Source: Dasyornis broadbenti
Taxonomy: Eukaryota; Chordata; Aves; Passeriformes; Dasyornithidae
Direction: 5' to 3'
Assembly (NCBI GenBank): GCA_013397935.1
Contig: VZRN01011464.1
Span: 5,988,229 to 6,052,228, forward strand
Length of the DNA stretch: 64,000 nt
A model generated the notes under the pieces. The model saw nothing but the letters and a program-made list of their open reading frames with translations. It made no database searches and was not told the origin of the DNA. Both the position numbers and the translations under genes were made by a program. Of this stretch, positions 12,201 to 24,930 are shown piece by piece; within the stretch, counting starts at the first letter, position 1, and every line of letters starts with the position of its first letter.

Positions 12201-15200
12201 TGCTTTTAACAGAAATACAAAGGCAGCAACATCTTAATACAAATTCAGCAGGGGAGAAGGAAACATCTTGAAGAAGTACTACATGGTTACATTTAAAGTA
12301 TTTGCATCACCATCAATCCTTTCAAACAGAGATACTAACACAACCCATCTCATACTTGAAGGAGAGCAAGACTTATTTCTGAATTCGTTATCAAAGACTA
12401 TAAAAGTATAGCACTTTTTATGGAAAACAGCCTGTTAAATAAAATTTTAAAGTTGCTCTATTTAGAAATGCTCTATATTTTTAAATATTTTGAAACTAAA
12501 TAAAATATTAATTTAATTTTACACAGGAATAAAATCTTTTGGGACTGACTGCTATAGTGAAAAGAAAAAAATGATAAAATTCTACATATGTGATTTATGA
12601 GGACTTTGTATCCACTCCTAACAAAAAATTGGTATTAAAGCATAATCAAAGTTATTAAAGAGTTATTGGTTTAAACATTCTGTCTGACTTCTGTTGTTTT
12701 TTATGTGTTTTGTAATAAAATTATATGTATATATTCTATTCAGTATTTTTTCTTTAAGGATTTGGTGAATTCAATATCTAGGAAAAACATGATGCTAATT
12801 TGCACAATTCTATTTTGGTTATAAAAAAATGAAGAAATCAGGATTTTTTCCCTTTGTAATTGTGCATTTTAAAAAAGAGGGATTAAGAAACTTATGTCAG
12901 CAAACGCCACATTTCTACAGTCACAAATCCAATTTTGGATACCATTAAGAAGAGGACCACTGACAGTAGTAGGCATCACATGAGGAGCAGAGCTTGATTG
13001 CATCTCTATGAATTCTACAATAGAAAGAACACACAGGATTTGTGCAAAAAATTTAAACACATATCCTTAACTACTTGAACTGAGGTCAGTTTCCAGCTTT
13101 TAAAGGATGCTTTCTTATTATAGAGGAAGTTGAAGAGAGATGGTATAGCTTCTTTTGCCCCCTCTCCCTTCCTCATAAATTAGAGCTGTAAAGAGACAAG
13201 AGAAACTGGCCAGAAAACCAGCCTACAGCATACACTGTCTCTGAGCCAGTGAATTTTTCTTTTCTGGATATATAGTGGTTCAACTTTGACAAGCAGAATA
13301 GCCAGTGTACATTTTTTCGACCCTTCTTAATATGGCAGAAGTAGCCACAGAGATAAATTGCAATGAGACGCAAAAAGGGAGATTATCTTAAAGCTCTGAC
13401 TTCCCATGCACTGCTCTAATCATTATTGGGGAAGGGAAAAAAAAAAAAGGAGATTTTTGTAAGAGAAAAAAAAAAAGATGTTTAACAAAAGCACATTAAT
13501 CTGTTTCAGACTCTGAATCTTTCATAACATGAGGGCACCTAATTTGGAGAAAGAGGGTCAGATAGAACCCTCTGTAGCATTCCATTTGTCTAGTTTAGGC
13601 AACATGTGGACCACTTGTGGACTACGTTGTGGCAAATCTTGCTTTCCTATAATACATAGGAATAGTTGTGGAACTATATAAAAGAGATGGTGAGGCTTCA
13701 CAGTGAATTCTGGTCACAGGCACAACAAGAGACTTTTATCTTGGGGCCTACAACATGGGTCCTATACTCTGTGCCTTAAATCTACATTTCATTTTGAACC
13801 TAGCCTTAAGTCTGATCTTAAGCGTCTTAAGGACTAGAACCAATATCATCTGAAAATTCACAGCAAAAGTCAGACTTGGTCACAACAAGAAGGACAAGTG
13901 CTCACTGATAAAAACACCCCATCTCCTACTCTGATCATCTGAAAACAGTGGCCTTTAGTAAAAGAAATATCTAAAATGTGTCTGGATCATGCAATCAGCT
14001 GTCTGTGCCAGACCCTCAGACAGCAGAAACCAGTGTAACTTCTGTAGATCTATAATTTGTTATAGGGGTTAAGGATATGTCTTGCTGGTTTTACCCCAAA
14101 AAAACAGATATTCTATAAAAATAAATTTACACTGTTCAAAACATAGCAGACTGAGATTTTGTTTGTTTAATCTGAAGCAATTTAACAAACTGACCCAAAG
14201 AAAAGTATTTCAAATACCGTGACTTGTAAATGTCGGTTGTTGAGGTTTTTTTAAAGAAACAATAAGACAGATGATGTGTTAGATTAACCTGAGCTAGGAA
14301 AATAGAGACATAGCCAAAATTACAGACAAAGACTAATATCTGTGCAAGGAAACATGCTGAAAACAAACTAAGTTTGACCTCTGGTAATGCTAGCAGCTGG
14401 GCTATACATGAGTGCAACCTCAGACCTGTTCTCTTTAAATTGTTTTTAAGGGTCCATTTTGTTGGATTGTTCCCGATAAATTAAGTCTTGGGTGAGTTTG
14501 TTGCTATTTTCTTTTTTTACTCTGAGGAATACCTTCAGACCAATCTGCTGAGAAACAAAATGAAAGTTCATCCTGTGGCCTGTTGCTGTATAAATTCTCA
14601 TAAGAAAGAACTTTATGCTAGGCCCAAAATGCTGAAGTAGTGAATTAGCACATTTCCTATAGATTCCTGTCTTGCAGTAAAATTTTCTCAGCCAACTATT
14701 TCAGCCTTTTTTTCCCCTTTCAATGGTAAAATTTTGCATATATTTTGTCTCCGTGTTATGAGTTTTTTTCAATGTTGCACCCTATCCTCAAGTGCTGGTT
14801 GCTGCAGTTCCCTGCCCTTTTTATGTGCCATGTTGTGAAGTGAAATAGAGAATTACTTTTGTCTGCGGTGTTTTTGCTGGAGTCAGTATTTATTTCAGTA
14901 TATCAGTGTGACTGAGGGGCATGGAAATCACAAGCATAGATGAGCAGACACAAGTCTCTCAAAATGGTCATTTCTCCAGCAAAAAATGTATGTGCTAATA
15001 TACTTGCACAGACCTTGGAGAAACACGGCTATCAAAAGGTCAGTGAGAAATAGTTTTGATGAGATTAATTAATTTAAGAAAAGGATCAGGATTTTATCTA
15101 ACAGAGGAGGTTTGGTGAGGATGGAGCTGCAGTGCTAAGACAGGAGCACTCAGATGAGATGCCCTCTCAGATTGTGTCTCCCTTCCAAAACCCCTGTACA

Positions 15201-15794
15201 AGACACAGGTGCTTACATGGACATTGAGAGCAATAATTGAAATGTGATTGAGAAGCCCCATTCTGAGTGAATAGCTTGTCTCTGGAGATGAACCTAGAGC
15301 TCATTAAAATCTAGTATAATGTACATCTGTAGAAGTTTATTATTTTAAAAATTATCTACCTTCTTGTGTGTGTTTACAACAGTACATCAGCTTTACACCA
15401 TGCTTAAATGAATATGCCAGAGCTCATATGGGATGTGGCACTCATGAGCTTTCATACAACTCTCACACTTCATGATTTTTCTGGAGACTGTGCAGCACTT
15501 TTAATTTTGAATTACAAGAGTTTAAGGACAAGACAATCTAACAAATTCTCTTACTGTTTTTCAACACTATCATCCAATATTGATATCTTTCTAAAAATGA
15601 ATATTAGAAATTATTGCTACAAAAGTGGGATGAAGAAATGTACTAATGTATTTCTTTTAGAAAATAATCAAGGCAGCATTCAAGTCAGCTTCCTTAGCAT
15701 GGAACGTGTGAGGCAAGGACCTCCATCCTAGAATATTGTATATGAACTAGAAAAAATTGACTTCTAATTGTATAGTTTAATAGTTTTACAGCAC
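9265..15794. other. Non-coding AT-rich DNA
   Basis: Holds the A-rich repeat at 10378 and a very AT-rich patch at about 12400-12760. A somewhat GC-richer stretch at about 10620-10900 has overlapping short open frames that I cannot assign. No gene seen. Confidence 0.55.
10378..10412 (+). repeat. Poly(A) grading into CAAAA/CAAA repeat
   Basis: Fourteen A, followed by ACAAAACAAACAACAAAAC-type units. Confidence 0.93.
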
Positions 15795-15954
15795 CTTTCA
15801 TCTTCTGCCAGAAGACTTTTAAAACTGGTATAAAAGGCATGTGAGATGCGATGCTGTTGTCACGAATATTTAGGACTTCTGGATCATATTTCCGCAGCTG
15901 GACAGCCAGGGACAAATCATTTCTCTGATCAGGGCTTTTATGACCCCAGTAAAG
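15795..15954 (-). other. Exon-like open segment, unidentified
   Basis: Seen: a minus-strand frame, open for 104 codons (15694-16008), holds a 160-bp core bounded on the minus strand by an acceptor-like 'ttattattcatcag' and a donor-like AAG|GTGCTG. The core encodes about 53 residues including HKSPDQRNDLSLAV and RKYDPEVLNIRD, of mixed, globular-looking composition. It keeps three CpGs in CpG-poor surroundings. Against it: I recognise no family, the donor is weak, the pyrimidine tract is poor, and open frames of this length occur by chance in 64 kb. No neighbouring exon was identified on this strand. Confidence 0.2.
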
Positions 15955-16219
15955 CTGATGAATAATAACATTCCACTTCATTGCAAAATGATAACTATAC
16001 ATTGACAAAACATGAAGTCTAATATCTAGGTTATTATTTATTTAATTTCTGCCTCCATTTGCCCTTGGTATCAAAACACCCTTAAATTCCTCTCAAGAAC
16101 AGAACTTGAAAGGATCTGAAAGATGTCAGTGGAAGCTTCAAGGAGTCCTGGGAGAGGCAAAACATTTTTGTCTTGAGCACAGGTTTTAATGCTGTCTAAA
16201 TTACCTCAGTGAGCAAGAA

Positions 16220-16237
16220 TTTAGGTTTAAACCTAAA
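16220..16237. repeat. Perfect 18-bp palindrome
   Basis: TTTAGGTTTAAACCTAAA is its own reverse complement, centred on TTTAAA. It stands alone in AT-rich sequence. Confidence 0.9.
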
Positions 16238-16868
16238 GATAGAATCTCTAACACTGCAAGTTTCTCAATCCCTATGGATTAGAGTTTCTTTTATACTGAA
16301 AGATTCTCTTTAGGAAAATAGTTTAGTGTCATTACTCAGAGGTAAGATGATTCATGATCATGTACTCTGCCTTCCAGAGGACTTTTGCCTTTATGTAGTT
16401 GTTCACTGTATGTTTTCTGCTCTATTTCAATATCCTTATTCAAATTTTGATCAAGTGCTATTTTGTTAGTCAGTCACAGCCATGTTTATCAATATATTTG
16501 TTAAAGATTCATTAGCAACCACACATCTAGTTATTCCCTGACAGTCATCAAGACAGTGTCTCTTTAAATTACGAATAAAAAAAAAAAAGCAAAATGCTAA
16601 TGAAAGAAAATGCTAATTTTCATCTGTGTGTTGAAGATAGGAAGAAAGCAGTCTTGATGCTCATCTGAGAGTCATAACAGTGGTTTAGAGACACTCTCTC
16701 TTCAGTAATTCACGGCTTACAAGGAACTATGGCATAGCTGCCAGGAAGGATCCTGAATTATCCGACTTTGCAAACCTTTGTTGTGGCAGCAGTGAGACAA
16801 CATCCCATATTCTGCACTTAGGCAGAGATCCCAAAAACTGCTGTGTGTCTGTGTACCTGACCATGTTC

Positions 16869-16891
16869 CAATGGCACTCAGAGTGCCATTG
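16869..16891. repeat. Perfect 11-bp inverted repeat with 1-base centre
   Basis: The arms are CAATGGCACTC and GAGTGCCATTG, separated by a single A at 16880. This is the second palindrome within 700 bp (the other is at 16220). Confidence 0.92.
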
Positions 16892-18698
16892 AGAATAAGA
16901 AAAGCTGGTACTAATTACCATTTTCACAAATTATATATAACCAGATTTTATCCCCAAAAAGTAGCACATGGATGCACTTTCAAGCTCTTTCAGTGGGGTG
17001 ACAAAACTCGCCATTTTTAAATTATGTTTGTAGAACTCTGACACCTAACATTAAAAAATAAAATTAAAAATATTGTTAGCTCAATTTTAAGAGTTTGTGG
17101 TTTTTTAGAGAAATGTAAGATCTTCATAACCCTGTACATGCTTAGCAAATGTATTGTCTTGCAATCAACAATTTTACAAGTCAATTTAAAAATAATTCTG
17201 TTAAAATGCTTTAAATTTCATTGTAGTTTCTGTGTCTCCTTTATTTTTCAACTTCAAAACTTTTAAAGTATCTGTTATCTGAGCTTGTGGGATTAATTAC
17301 TTATCTCTCATGTCTGTACAGGTTTTATGATGCAGACTGCTTAATCACCTGTTTCCCAGTAGTTCTTACCATTTTTTGTACTGTCTGTGGTGAGCAGGCT
17401 GTTTTTTTATTACATTTCACTGTTTCATATCATTATCTAAACCCATTATAAAGTGCTATAAACAACTATCTTTTCCTAAGTCCAGGCTAGAATACAAAAT
17501 ACTATACCTTGCATGCTTCCTATTTTTGCAGGAAATTTGAGGACAGGTGTCTAAAATGTATTTGCCTTAATTGTTATCTGCAGAGACACAAAAGGTACCT
17601 GATATTTTTTCAGTAGCCTCTTCTACAGTCAGAGATTTTTAAAAAAATGTTGATGTGGTACCAGAACAGAAATGAACACATTACAAGGCGTTTAAAGTAT
17701 TGTTCATCTCCTCTTACCTATAGAAACTCCACTGTTGATCCCTGCTCTGAGAAATGAGTCAGATATAATTTAATTTATTAGGAACTATCCCTTAAGCTTC
17801 TCATTCCTAGAAACTCCCACTTCATTCCAGTTTTCATATTCAAATCACAGAAATATTTTAAATCTCCACTCTTTTTTTTTATTGTTATCTGCAGCTCTTT
17901 TATATCTTCCCTTTCCAAAAATGTGTCATATATAATGATGAGAATCATATTTTTTCATTCTTTTCAGCAGATGCATTGACTCATCATGTCTTATTTCATT
18001 AGTTACAGTACAATACAATAGCATATACAAAATCAGCAGATGTGGCTGGACTTTTAACTCTGCATTTATCCTCTGAGAACCAAATTCTCAAAGCTGATTA
18101 ATTTTTCAAGATTCCTGAAATATCTTATTTGATTTAGAGCATGTGTATCCATCTGAATATATGGAAAATCAGTTACCGTAAATGTAACCTACTTATCTGA
18201 TACTTTTTTGCTCCTGCTGGGTTTTTTATTTCATTGTGGCTGTTATTTCAATCACTTATTTAAACACACTGAAGGTGGGGATTAAATACAGAGAAAGTAT
18301 TGTGAAAGGCTGTTTCTACTCTTATGCAGGTCAAATGGAACTGAAGCTCATTAGTGACCCTGATTCCACCATAAAAATCATGACAACTTTGTAAAATATA
18401 CATTTAACTTGTGTTATGACATTCATGCCTAGAAAAGGGGATTTGATCAGTTAATATGAAAACTACCAGGGTAGTTCCATTAATCAGATTTTGTTCTACA
18501 GATCTGAATGTAAACAGTTGAGTAAGTGTGAGTTTGGGAAATGTGTTTATTATGTTATCCTTTTAACCTCGTGAACTGTTTAGAATATTTAATGCAGAAT
18601 TGCATCAATCACTCTTTCTAGACAAGACTCTGTATAGATGCTTTGCATTCCTGAGAAATCACATGAATAAAGTAAGAGGAAATAATCAATAAGTAACC

Positions 18699-18717
18699 AA
18701 AAAAAAAAAAAACAAAA
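18699..18717 (+). repeat. Poly(A) tract
   Basis: Fourteen A, then CAAAA. Confidence 0.9.
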
Positions 18718-18754
18718 CCTAGTTAAAAGGATTTTTGCTAATTTTTATTATGCC

Positions 18755-18960
18755 CTGGGGCGGTAAATCACTGCTGCCCTACAGCAGGGTCAGGTAGATT
18801 GCCCAGGGGAATGAACAGTGGCTCAACAGCACTGGGAAAGGCTGGGGGTGAGAGGGCAATTGCAGCTACACAGGGGACAGTGCTGGACTGGATGGGCCAG
18901 TCAAAGCATCTGCCCAGTGGCCCAGCCTGAGTAGCAGAGGAGAACATGCACCTCTCATCG
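18755..18960 (+). mobile_element. GC-rich segment, possible old CR1/L3-type tail
   Basis: A block clearly richer in G and C than its surroundings. Near its end it contains 'gctggactggatgggcc', like the 'actggactagatgggcc' phrase at the 3' end of old amniote CR1/L3 LINEs, followed by a weakly similar 'agcctgagtagcag'. The rest matches nothing I recognise. A poly(A) run lies just upstream at 18699-18712 but is not clearly connected. Confidence 0.25.
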
Positions 18961-21739
18961 TCACAGTCATGAACCTTGCCAAGAAGAAGGACATTAAATT
19001 TTCAAACCTCCCCAGCCTAGAATGGGTTTTAACCACTTCTTCTTCTTCTGGTTATGGTCTTTAACTTGCTAAGTAGAAAAATCTCCTGTCAAGTAGGGAA
19101 GAAAATACTGCATTAAATTTACCTAAGAAGAGGCAGTAAACTTATTTAAGAAGAGTCAGACTAGGCGAGAGGAGTTGCTGGATTCTGGGGTTTGGCAGAA
19201 CTTGGCAGCTCAGATCTATCCCTTTCTTCATCCATGCTCTTTGAGACGGAGCCGAGCATGCACTCAGAGGAGGGGACTGAATAGAGAGCTCTCTTGATAC
19301 ACTCTGTGATACAAAAGACATCACATCTGAGCCTTTCCCACCTAAGCTGGAATGTTCTTACCTGTGACTTTTATACTGAAAAAAACCCAATTTTTTGAAA
19401 GTAATCTCAAAGTGTTTCCTGCTTCTTCTATAAATTACTTAACGTTAAGGTTTTTTTGAAACTTAAGTGGTTGTTTCAATGTTAACAATTCAACAGCAGA
19501 CACAGTGTTTGTACAGTCAAAAGTTTAGCTGCCTGTGCTTTCTCCCAAAGCAAAGATGAGTTTCTAGGTCACTGCTGTCATCACTTAGCCCCCTGAATAA
19601 GTGGTAACTCAGTGGAAACTAAAACAACATGAAGATATTTCTTACTTCCCAGTCAGAGGCCACAAGTGTCATTCCCACACAACCAGGATGACAGCTGAAC
19701 TCACCATCGATTTTTTGGTGACACAAACCTCTGATGGCTGCTACCTGTTCAGGATTTGGTGGTTTTTTCCAATATTTAGAAAGGCATGACCTGTTGTAAT
19801 GCTGGTGAGTGGCTCTACATCCTCACTGAAATCACAGGTAACATGATTGCGCTAATATTCCACATTCAGTAATTTACTTTTGTTTATAAATTAACCTCAT
19901 TATGTAGGAATGTAAGATATTTTAGGATAAATTGAGACTAAGAGACTGCTCTAAGTTTGTTTCTCTTTAGAGTTAGCACACAATGAACTACAATGAATCA
20001 CCTCATGAGCTTCATCTTTCACCTGCCAGATGCTCTTCACGCTATGTGAAAAGTGATTCATTAAACTGGTCAGAAAGGCCAAACCCCAGAGTAATTTGAC
20101 TTACAATCTTTGTTCTCTAGTTTATTATATACCAAGTAGGAAGAGGCAAAATTGTTTAATTTTGTCACCTTACTCATACACCGCAGTTTGGCAAATGAGA
20201 TGCTTATCTCAGTACGGAGAGCACTTTGGTCTGTTTAGTCAAGACAGAAAGCAGATGGATGAAGATATGAGAAAGGAAAAAGAAATAAAAGTCAAAAGGG
20301 GAAGTGTGCAATAGGTCAGAATTTTAATGAATGAGTGTATATACAGTGCATATAATGCATAAAATTTGTGGATATTTGATACCTCCGGTAAAGGATTATA
20401 TGCACTTCATTTAGGAAATCTCTTAAATCAGCCAACCTTTACAGTATTCCTGAGCCAGATAAGATTGTCAGAACTGACATCCAGGGCTGAAGTAAAGTCC
20501 AGAGCCTTTTACCAGGTGAAGATCAGTAACTTATTTCTCAGGCAAAAATTACATAAATTACATGAGACAAACATTTTATAATAGAGACCCTGCCTACTTT
20601 CAGGACCATAGGAAATCCTGAGCTAGACAGCACATCCAGGCATGGTACACATACATACCTATACATCACAGGATGAATCTAAGCCAGATGAATTTGTCAA
20701 AGCCCATTTTTAAACTCATATGCAGTTGTGGTCAGAATGCTACAGCAATGCATCCTACAATTCAGTTATGTGCATCATAAAAATGTACTTACTTTAAACC
20801 TTCTACATTTTAATCCTGAGAAATAATAACTTCTCCCTATAACTACTGCCCAGTACAGATCATGACTTTACAAACCCCTGTAATCTCTGCAGTCCACTGC
20901 TTTCACGGGTGAACTTTCATCTCTGGACTCCAGTGCTTATAATAAACCTTCGTGGTTTATTCCAAATCTCTGGTTTGGAATACTTTTTTGTTTAATGAAT
21001 TTGCATTAATTGAATGCCTGACTCATTGTTGGCTTAATTATATGGAAACCCCTTCCATGAATCACAATATTTGTTTGCAGGGGCAAAAAAATTAGTCCCA
21101 AGTGTGTGGAAGTTTCCCTGTGGGTATACAAGTTCTATTCAGAAAATGGAGCGTGGCTGACTAACTTTATTGGATGGTTGTGTAACTAGTACAGGTGGTA
21201 AGAAAACATCCTATATCAACACAACCAGATCAATACGTATTTATTTATGTCTTAGTCCACAAAAACAGAGGAGGTAGCTTGAGAACACCCCAAGCACATT
21301 GTCCTCTTTTCTGTATTAGCTGCTTGTGATTTTTGTTCATTCAACACCAAGCTGCTATATTATACGAGATGCTAAATTAAGCCCATAAGAACCACTAGAT
21401 GGCATTTGTTAGCTGTAAACGAATTAAATCGTACTAGCTCTGAAGGAGGACTGAAGCAAAAAGATTTATATGCTAATAACTGTCATGTGGATGATTTTAG
21501 GTGAACAACACTGTGATTTAGACAGGGAAAAAAGTTAGAATTAGTGCTAAAATTAAATCCAGAATATCAAAGATGCAAAAGAGGAGAGTCTTGTGGAAGC
21601 GATAAGCACAGCTAGTCCAAAAGCAAAATTCTTGGCAAGGAAAAAAATACATTTGAGCCTGACTGACAGGCAAGCCAGAAGCTTCCCAGTGCTTCTCACA
21701 GGTAAAAGTTACTTCAGTTTCCTGTTACAGAAGTTGCAA
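18961..21739. other. Non-coding DNA
   Basis: Unique-looking, with two adjacent small hairpins near 20941-20982: AATAAACC/GGTTTATT, then TATTCCAAA/TTTGGAATA. No gene seen. Confidence 0.55.
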
Positions 21740-22130
21740 TCCTGCTTGTCCAAACAGTCCAAAGCCCTGCCCTCATCTCCTGAAGTCCTTCATTTTACCA
21801 GGATCCTAAGCCGTTTTCTGGGATCTTGGTCCCAGTCTCCCCTAACAGAGCAGCATCTCTGCATCAGAAGCCCAGAGCTCCCACCCTGAGCAATCTGAAT
21901 TCCATGAGCCATTGACCATTGCAGCCATGCCCATCTCTGGACACTTGCCCTGGTCATCTGGCTCATTGTCCTGCCACTCTGGCTGGGCCTTGCCATGTCC
22001 TTGTCCCCACAGCCTTGCCCACTTCTTTCAGGCTCTGACCTCAGTTCTTCTCACCAGATCTTACCCTGCCCTACATGCAGGATGATGTCCCAGCCTGGCT
22101 CTAGACAGTTGACTTATTCTGGGCAAGTAG
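21740..22130. other. GC-richer pyrimidine-biased block, unidentified
   Basis: About 390 bp richer in C and T on the plus strand (many 'cctg', 'ccctg' words), with no matching CR1 phrase. It may be an old LTR or LINE fragment too diverged to recognise. Open frames of 67-98 codons here follow from the composition. Confidence 0.3.
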
Positions 22131-24101
22131 GGTGCTTGAAACAAAACAGCGGGAAAGGTTACAAAATACATGCTTTTCCTATTAAAAAAAAAATCTAGAA
22201 GAAAACAGCTGAGGCTACTCATAACAAACCTCTGTTGAAACCTGAAAAAAATTGCTTAAAAACCTCTCTTAAGGGTTTAGAAAACTGGGGGATTGCCCCT
22301 TTTCTTGGTTTTGCAACCCAGTGCCTCCCCACCCTACAGTCCCGACAGGGGGACGGTCTGCCTTGGACATATGACGTAAGGCACTGGAGGGCATTTCCAA
22401 GTCTCTCTGGTTTGTTTTGTTTTCAGCCAAAGGGTTTTCAGCTGTCAGGTGTTCTCTCTTTCCAACAAAAATAAAAGATTAAATTGTCTGCAGAAAGCAG
22501 GCACCTTCCAAAAAATGTCCTTCTAAAGAGAACTCAATATCCTGTTGGAAAATAGCTTCAGTGGAAAACAACCAACAAGAACTTTGTGTGGTTTTGTCCC
22601 AAGGCCAGTTTCTTCCCTTAAAACTTAACCCACTTTTAGAGAGCCACTAGTTGCTTCAGTGTAAGAGAAGGGAAAAAGTAGAAATCGTGTTCCAATGGTC
22701 ACTGAAAGGAGAGTGTGAAGTCAAGTGTGAACATCTAATAATGGATAGAGCACCTCCCTGTTTAATTAAGGAGATTGAGACACAGTTGTGCAGACCATAC
22801 AGTTTGCATTGCTGTTGATCTCCTTGAGCATTTTTTGAAGAATTTTTCAGAACCGAAATTGTATTTGTATATCAACAGCCTATAACACTAACATCAATAT
22901 ATTATTTAAGCTGGAAATAATATCCTGTTGCAAAGCATTCCAGTGTATTAAAATTGTGTCAGTGTTATCATCTGTAAAAAAGAGCTCATATTTTATTTAT
23001 ATTGATCATTTGTTTTCAAGTTGAAGTGGTCAAGAGCAGGATATCTTTGGTGCTGGATTATGAATGTTGCATTTTCTTCAATGATCAACATGTTGGATAG
23101 TCCAATATTTGTATTGTAATAGTTTTACTGTTATAGACTACATACCTGTTATTAGACTCAAAAAGAAACAATAATATAACAACTAAACTATTTATAGCTT
23201 TGGAAATGAGATATTAATTTCAATTACCAATTATTGTCCTGCTACTGTATTTTATTTAGCCATTTAGAGCTGAAGTGAAAAAACCTGTAATTTCAAAGTA
23301 AATCCTGCTAACATTTGCAAATGGATTTTGTGTAATTCTTGCTGAAATACAAAATTTACCAAACCAAAGTTCATGATGGATTAAAATTGCCCATGGAGAC
23401 TTGTTAATGAAAGATTTGCATAGCAATAAACTCATCAAAACCAAGCTTTACTGAGTCTCAATCATGAGACGATACACATAGATAAAAAAATAAAGTAGGA
23501 AAAAAAAAACTTCTTTGCCCCATATTTGCAAATAGCAAAAAAATAAGGGGGAAGAGGCAATTGAATCAAACACTGGGTCAAAATGCAAATAAGTTTTAAC
23601 AACTATGTGCATTGCTCAGACAGTTCTTAGGACGAGCTATAAAGTAGCTTAAGGGTTAAAATAACGATATTGTGGAGAAACTTGCTATAATCAGAGGCAC
23701 GGATTTGGTCCAGTGGTTCTGTTATGTTTATGTCAATGCTTATAAATTTTCAAGTATCTGATATTGAATACTCTTGTCACCAACACAGAAGGAACCAAAG
23801 ACTATGCATGAAACACATCGCATGTGCCCAGAGTCTGACAGGTCCTTCCTGCAACTTCATGACAAAAAAAATAAAAATAGAAAAAGGAAAGGAAAAAAAT
23901 AAATAAATCCCAAGCCAAATTCATTCCTGGTTCACTGGTGGCATCTGGTGGCCATACAGCAAACCAACAGCGTGTGCCATGTGGAATTTGCACGCCCAGT
24001 TTAGAGCAGGTGATGGGAGCCCTGCTCTCCTGAATGGCTTCCCCATAGGGTAGAGTTCCTTCTCTCCCTCGTTCACAGCTCATTTCTTGTTTTCTCCATC
24101 T
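22131..24101. other. Non-coding DNA
   Basis: Mostly AT-rich unique sequence with short A runs near 23460-23530 and 23865-23905. No gene seen. Confidence 0.55.
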
Positions 24102-24127
24102 GGTTTTGCCGTTCCATTTTGCCGTTC
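24102..24127 (+). repeat. Near-perfect tandem duplication next to CR1
   Basis: GTTTTGCCGTTCCA is followed directly by TTTTGCCGTTCAT. It lies about 10 bp upstream of the 5' edge of the CR1 at 24137. Confidence 0.7.
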
Positions 24128-24136
24128 ATTCCAACT

Positions 24137-24698
24137 GGTTGAGGCAGGTGATTGTTGCATTTTTTTGCGCCGATGCAGCCTCACCTCTAATCCTGTGTGC
24201 AGCTTTGGGCTCCACAATATACAAAAGGTATATAGTTATTACAGAGTGTCCAGAGGAAGGCCACAAAGATGGTGAAAGGCCTTGAGGGGAAGATATAGGA
24301 GGAGCAGCTGAGGTCACTTGGTTTTTTCAGCCTGGAGGAGACTGAGGGGTGACTTCATCATGGTTTGCAGCTTCCTCATGAGGGGAACAGGAGGGGCAGA
24401 CACTGATCTCCTCTCTGTTGTGACCAGGGACAGGACCCAAGGGAATGACCTGAAGCTGTGTCAGAGGGTCTGGGTTAGATATCAGGAAAGGTTCTTCTCC
24501 CCTGGGGAGTTCAAGCCCTGGAACAGGCTCTCTGGGAAACTGGTCACTGCACCAAGCCTGACAGAGTTCAAGGGGACTTTTCAAGAAGTGTTTGGACAGC
24601 GCTCTCATGGTATGGGGTTTTGGGCTGTCCTGTGCAGGGGAAGAAAGCAGACTCAGTGATCACTGTGAGTCCCTTCCAGCTCAGGACATTCTTTGACA
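24137..24698 (+). mobile_element. CR1 LINE, 3' part of ORF2 and 3' UTR
   Basis: Seen: a longer CR1 copy. It begins near 'gaggcaggtgattgttgc', runs through 'ccagaggaaggccacaaaga', 'ggagcagctgaggtcacttg', 'cagcctggaggagactgagg', 'agggacaggacccaagggaa', 'tgacagagttcaaggggact', and ends with 'gtcccttccagctcaggaca'. It keeps the pattern of the CR1 ORF2 C terminus and 3' UTR but has frameshifts. The perfect 3' octamer repeats are gone. Open frames of 93-116 codons overlapping it (24318-24659 +, 24327-24608 -, 24568-24918 -) are by-products of this GC-rich repeat. Its subfamily looks the same as the inverted copy at 43115-43563. Confidence 0.93.
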
Positions 24699-24930
24699 CT
24701 GTGCTGATTGACCACCTCTTCCCTTCCCTCTGGTAAAGCCCAGATCCTGACTGGACTGTAGAGGAAAGTGGTGGTCCCTGGGGGCAGCTCGTTGAAATCC
24801 CTGCCCTCCCATCAGTGAGGGAAGGCTGCTCTGAGGTACCTGGGCATGGCCCAGAGCTGAGCAGCCCTTCTGTTGGTTCAGAGCTGCATCCAGGGCCGAT
24901 GCCAGAACACTTAAACAATTAGACTGGGAC
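24699..24930. other. GC-rich block adjoining CR1, unidentified
   Basis: Continues the high GC of the 24137 CR1 beyond its 3' end, with 'ccctgggggcagctcg' and 'cagagctgcatccagggccg'. It is not CR1 sequence that I can place. It may be an older repeat into which the CR1 inserted. Confidence 0.3.

Larger units (their letters stand above)
15955..18754. other. Non-coding AT-rich DNA
   Basis: Contains the two palindromes at 16220 and 16869, short A and T runs, and otherwise unique-looking sequence. No gene seen. Confidence 0.55.

Noticed and set aside
24318..24918. Several 93-116-codon frames on both strands
   Set aside because: They lie within or beside the CR1 at 24137-24698 and its GC-rich flank.
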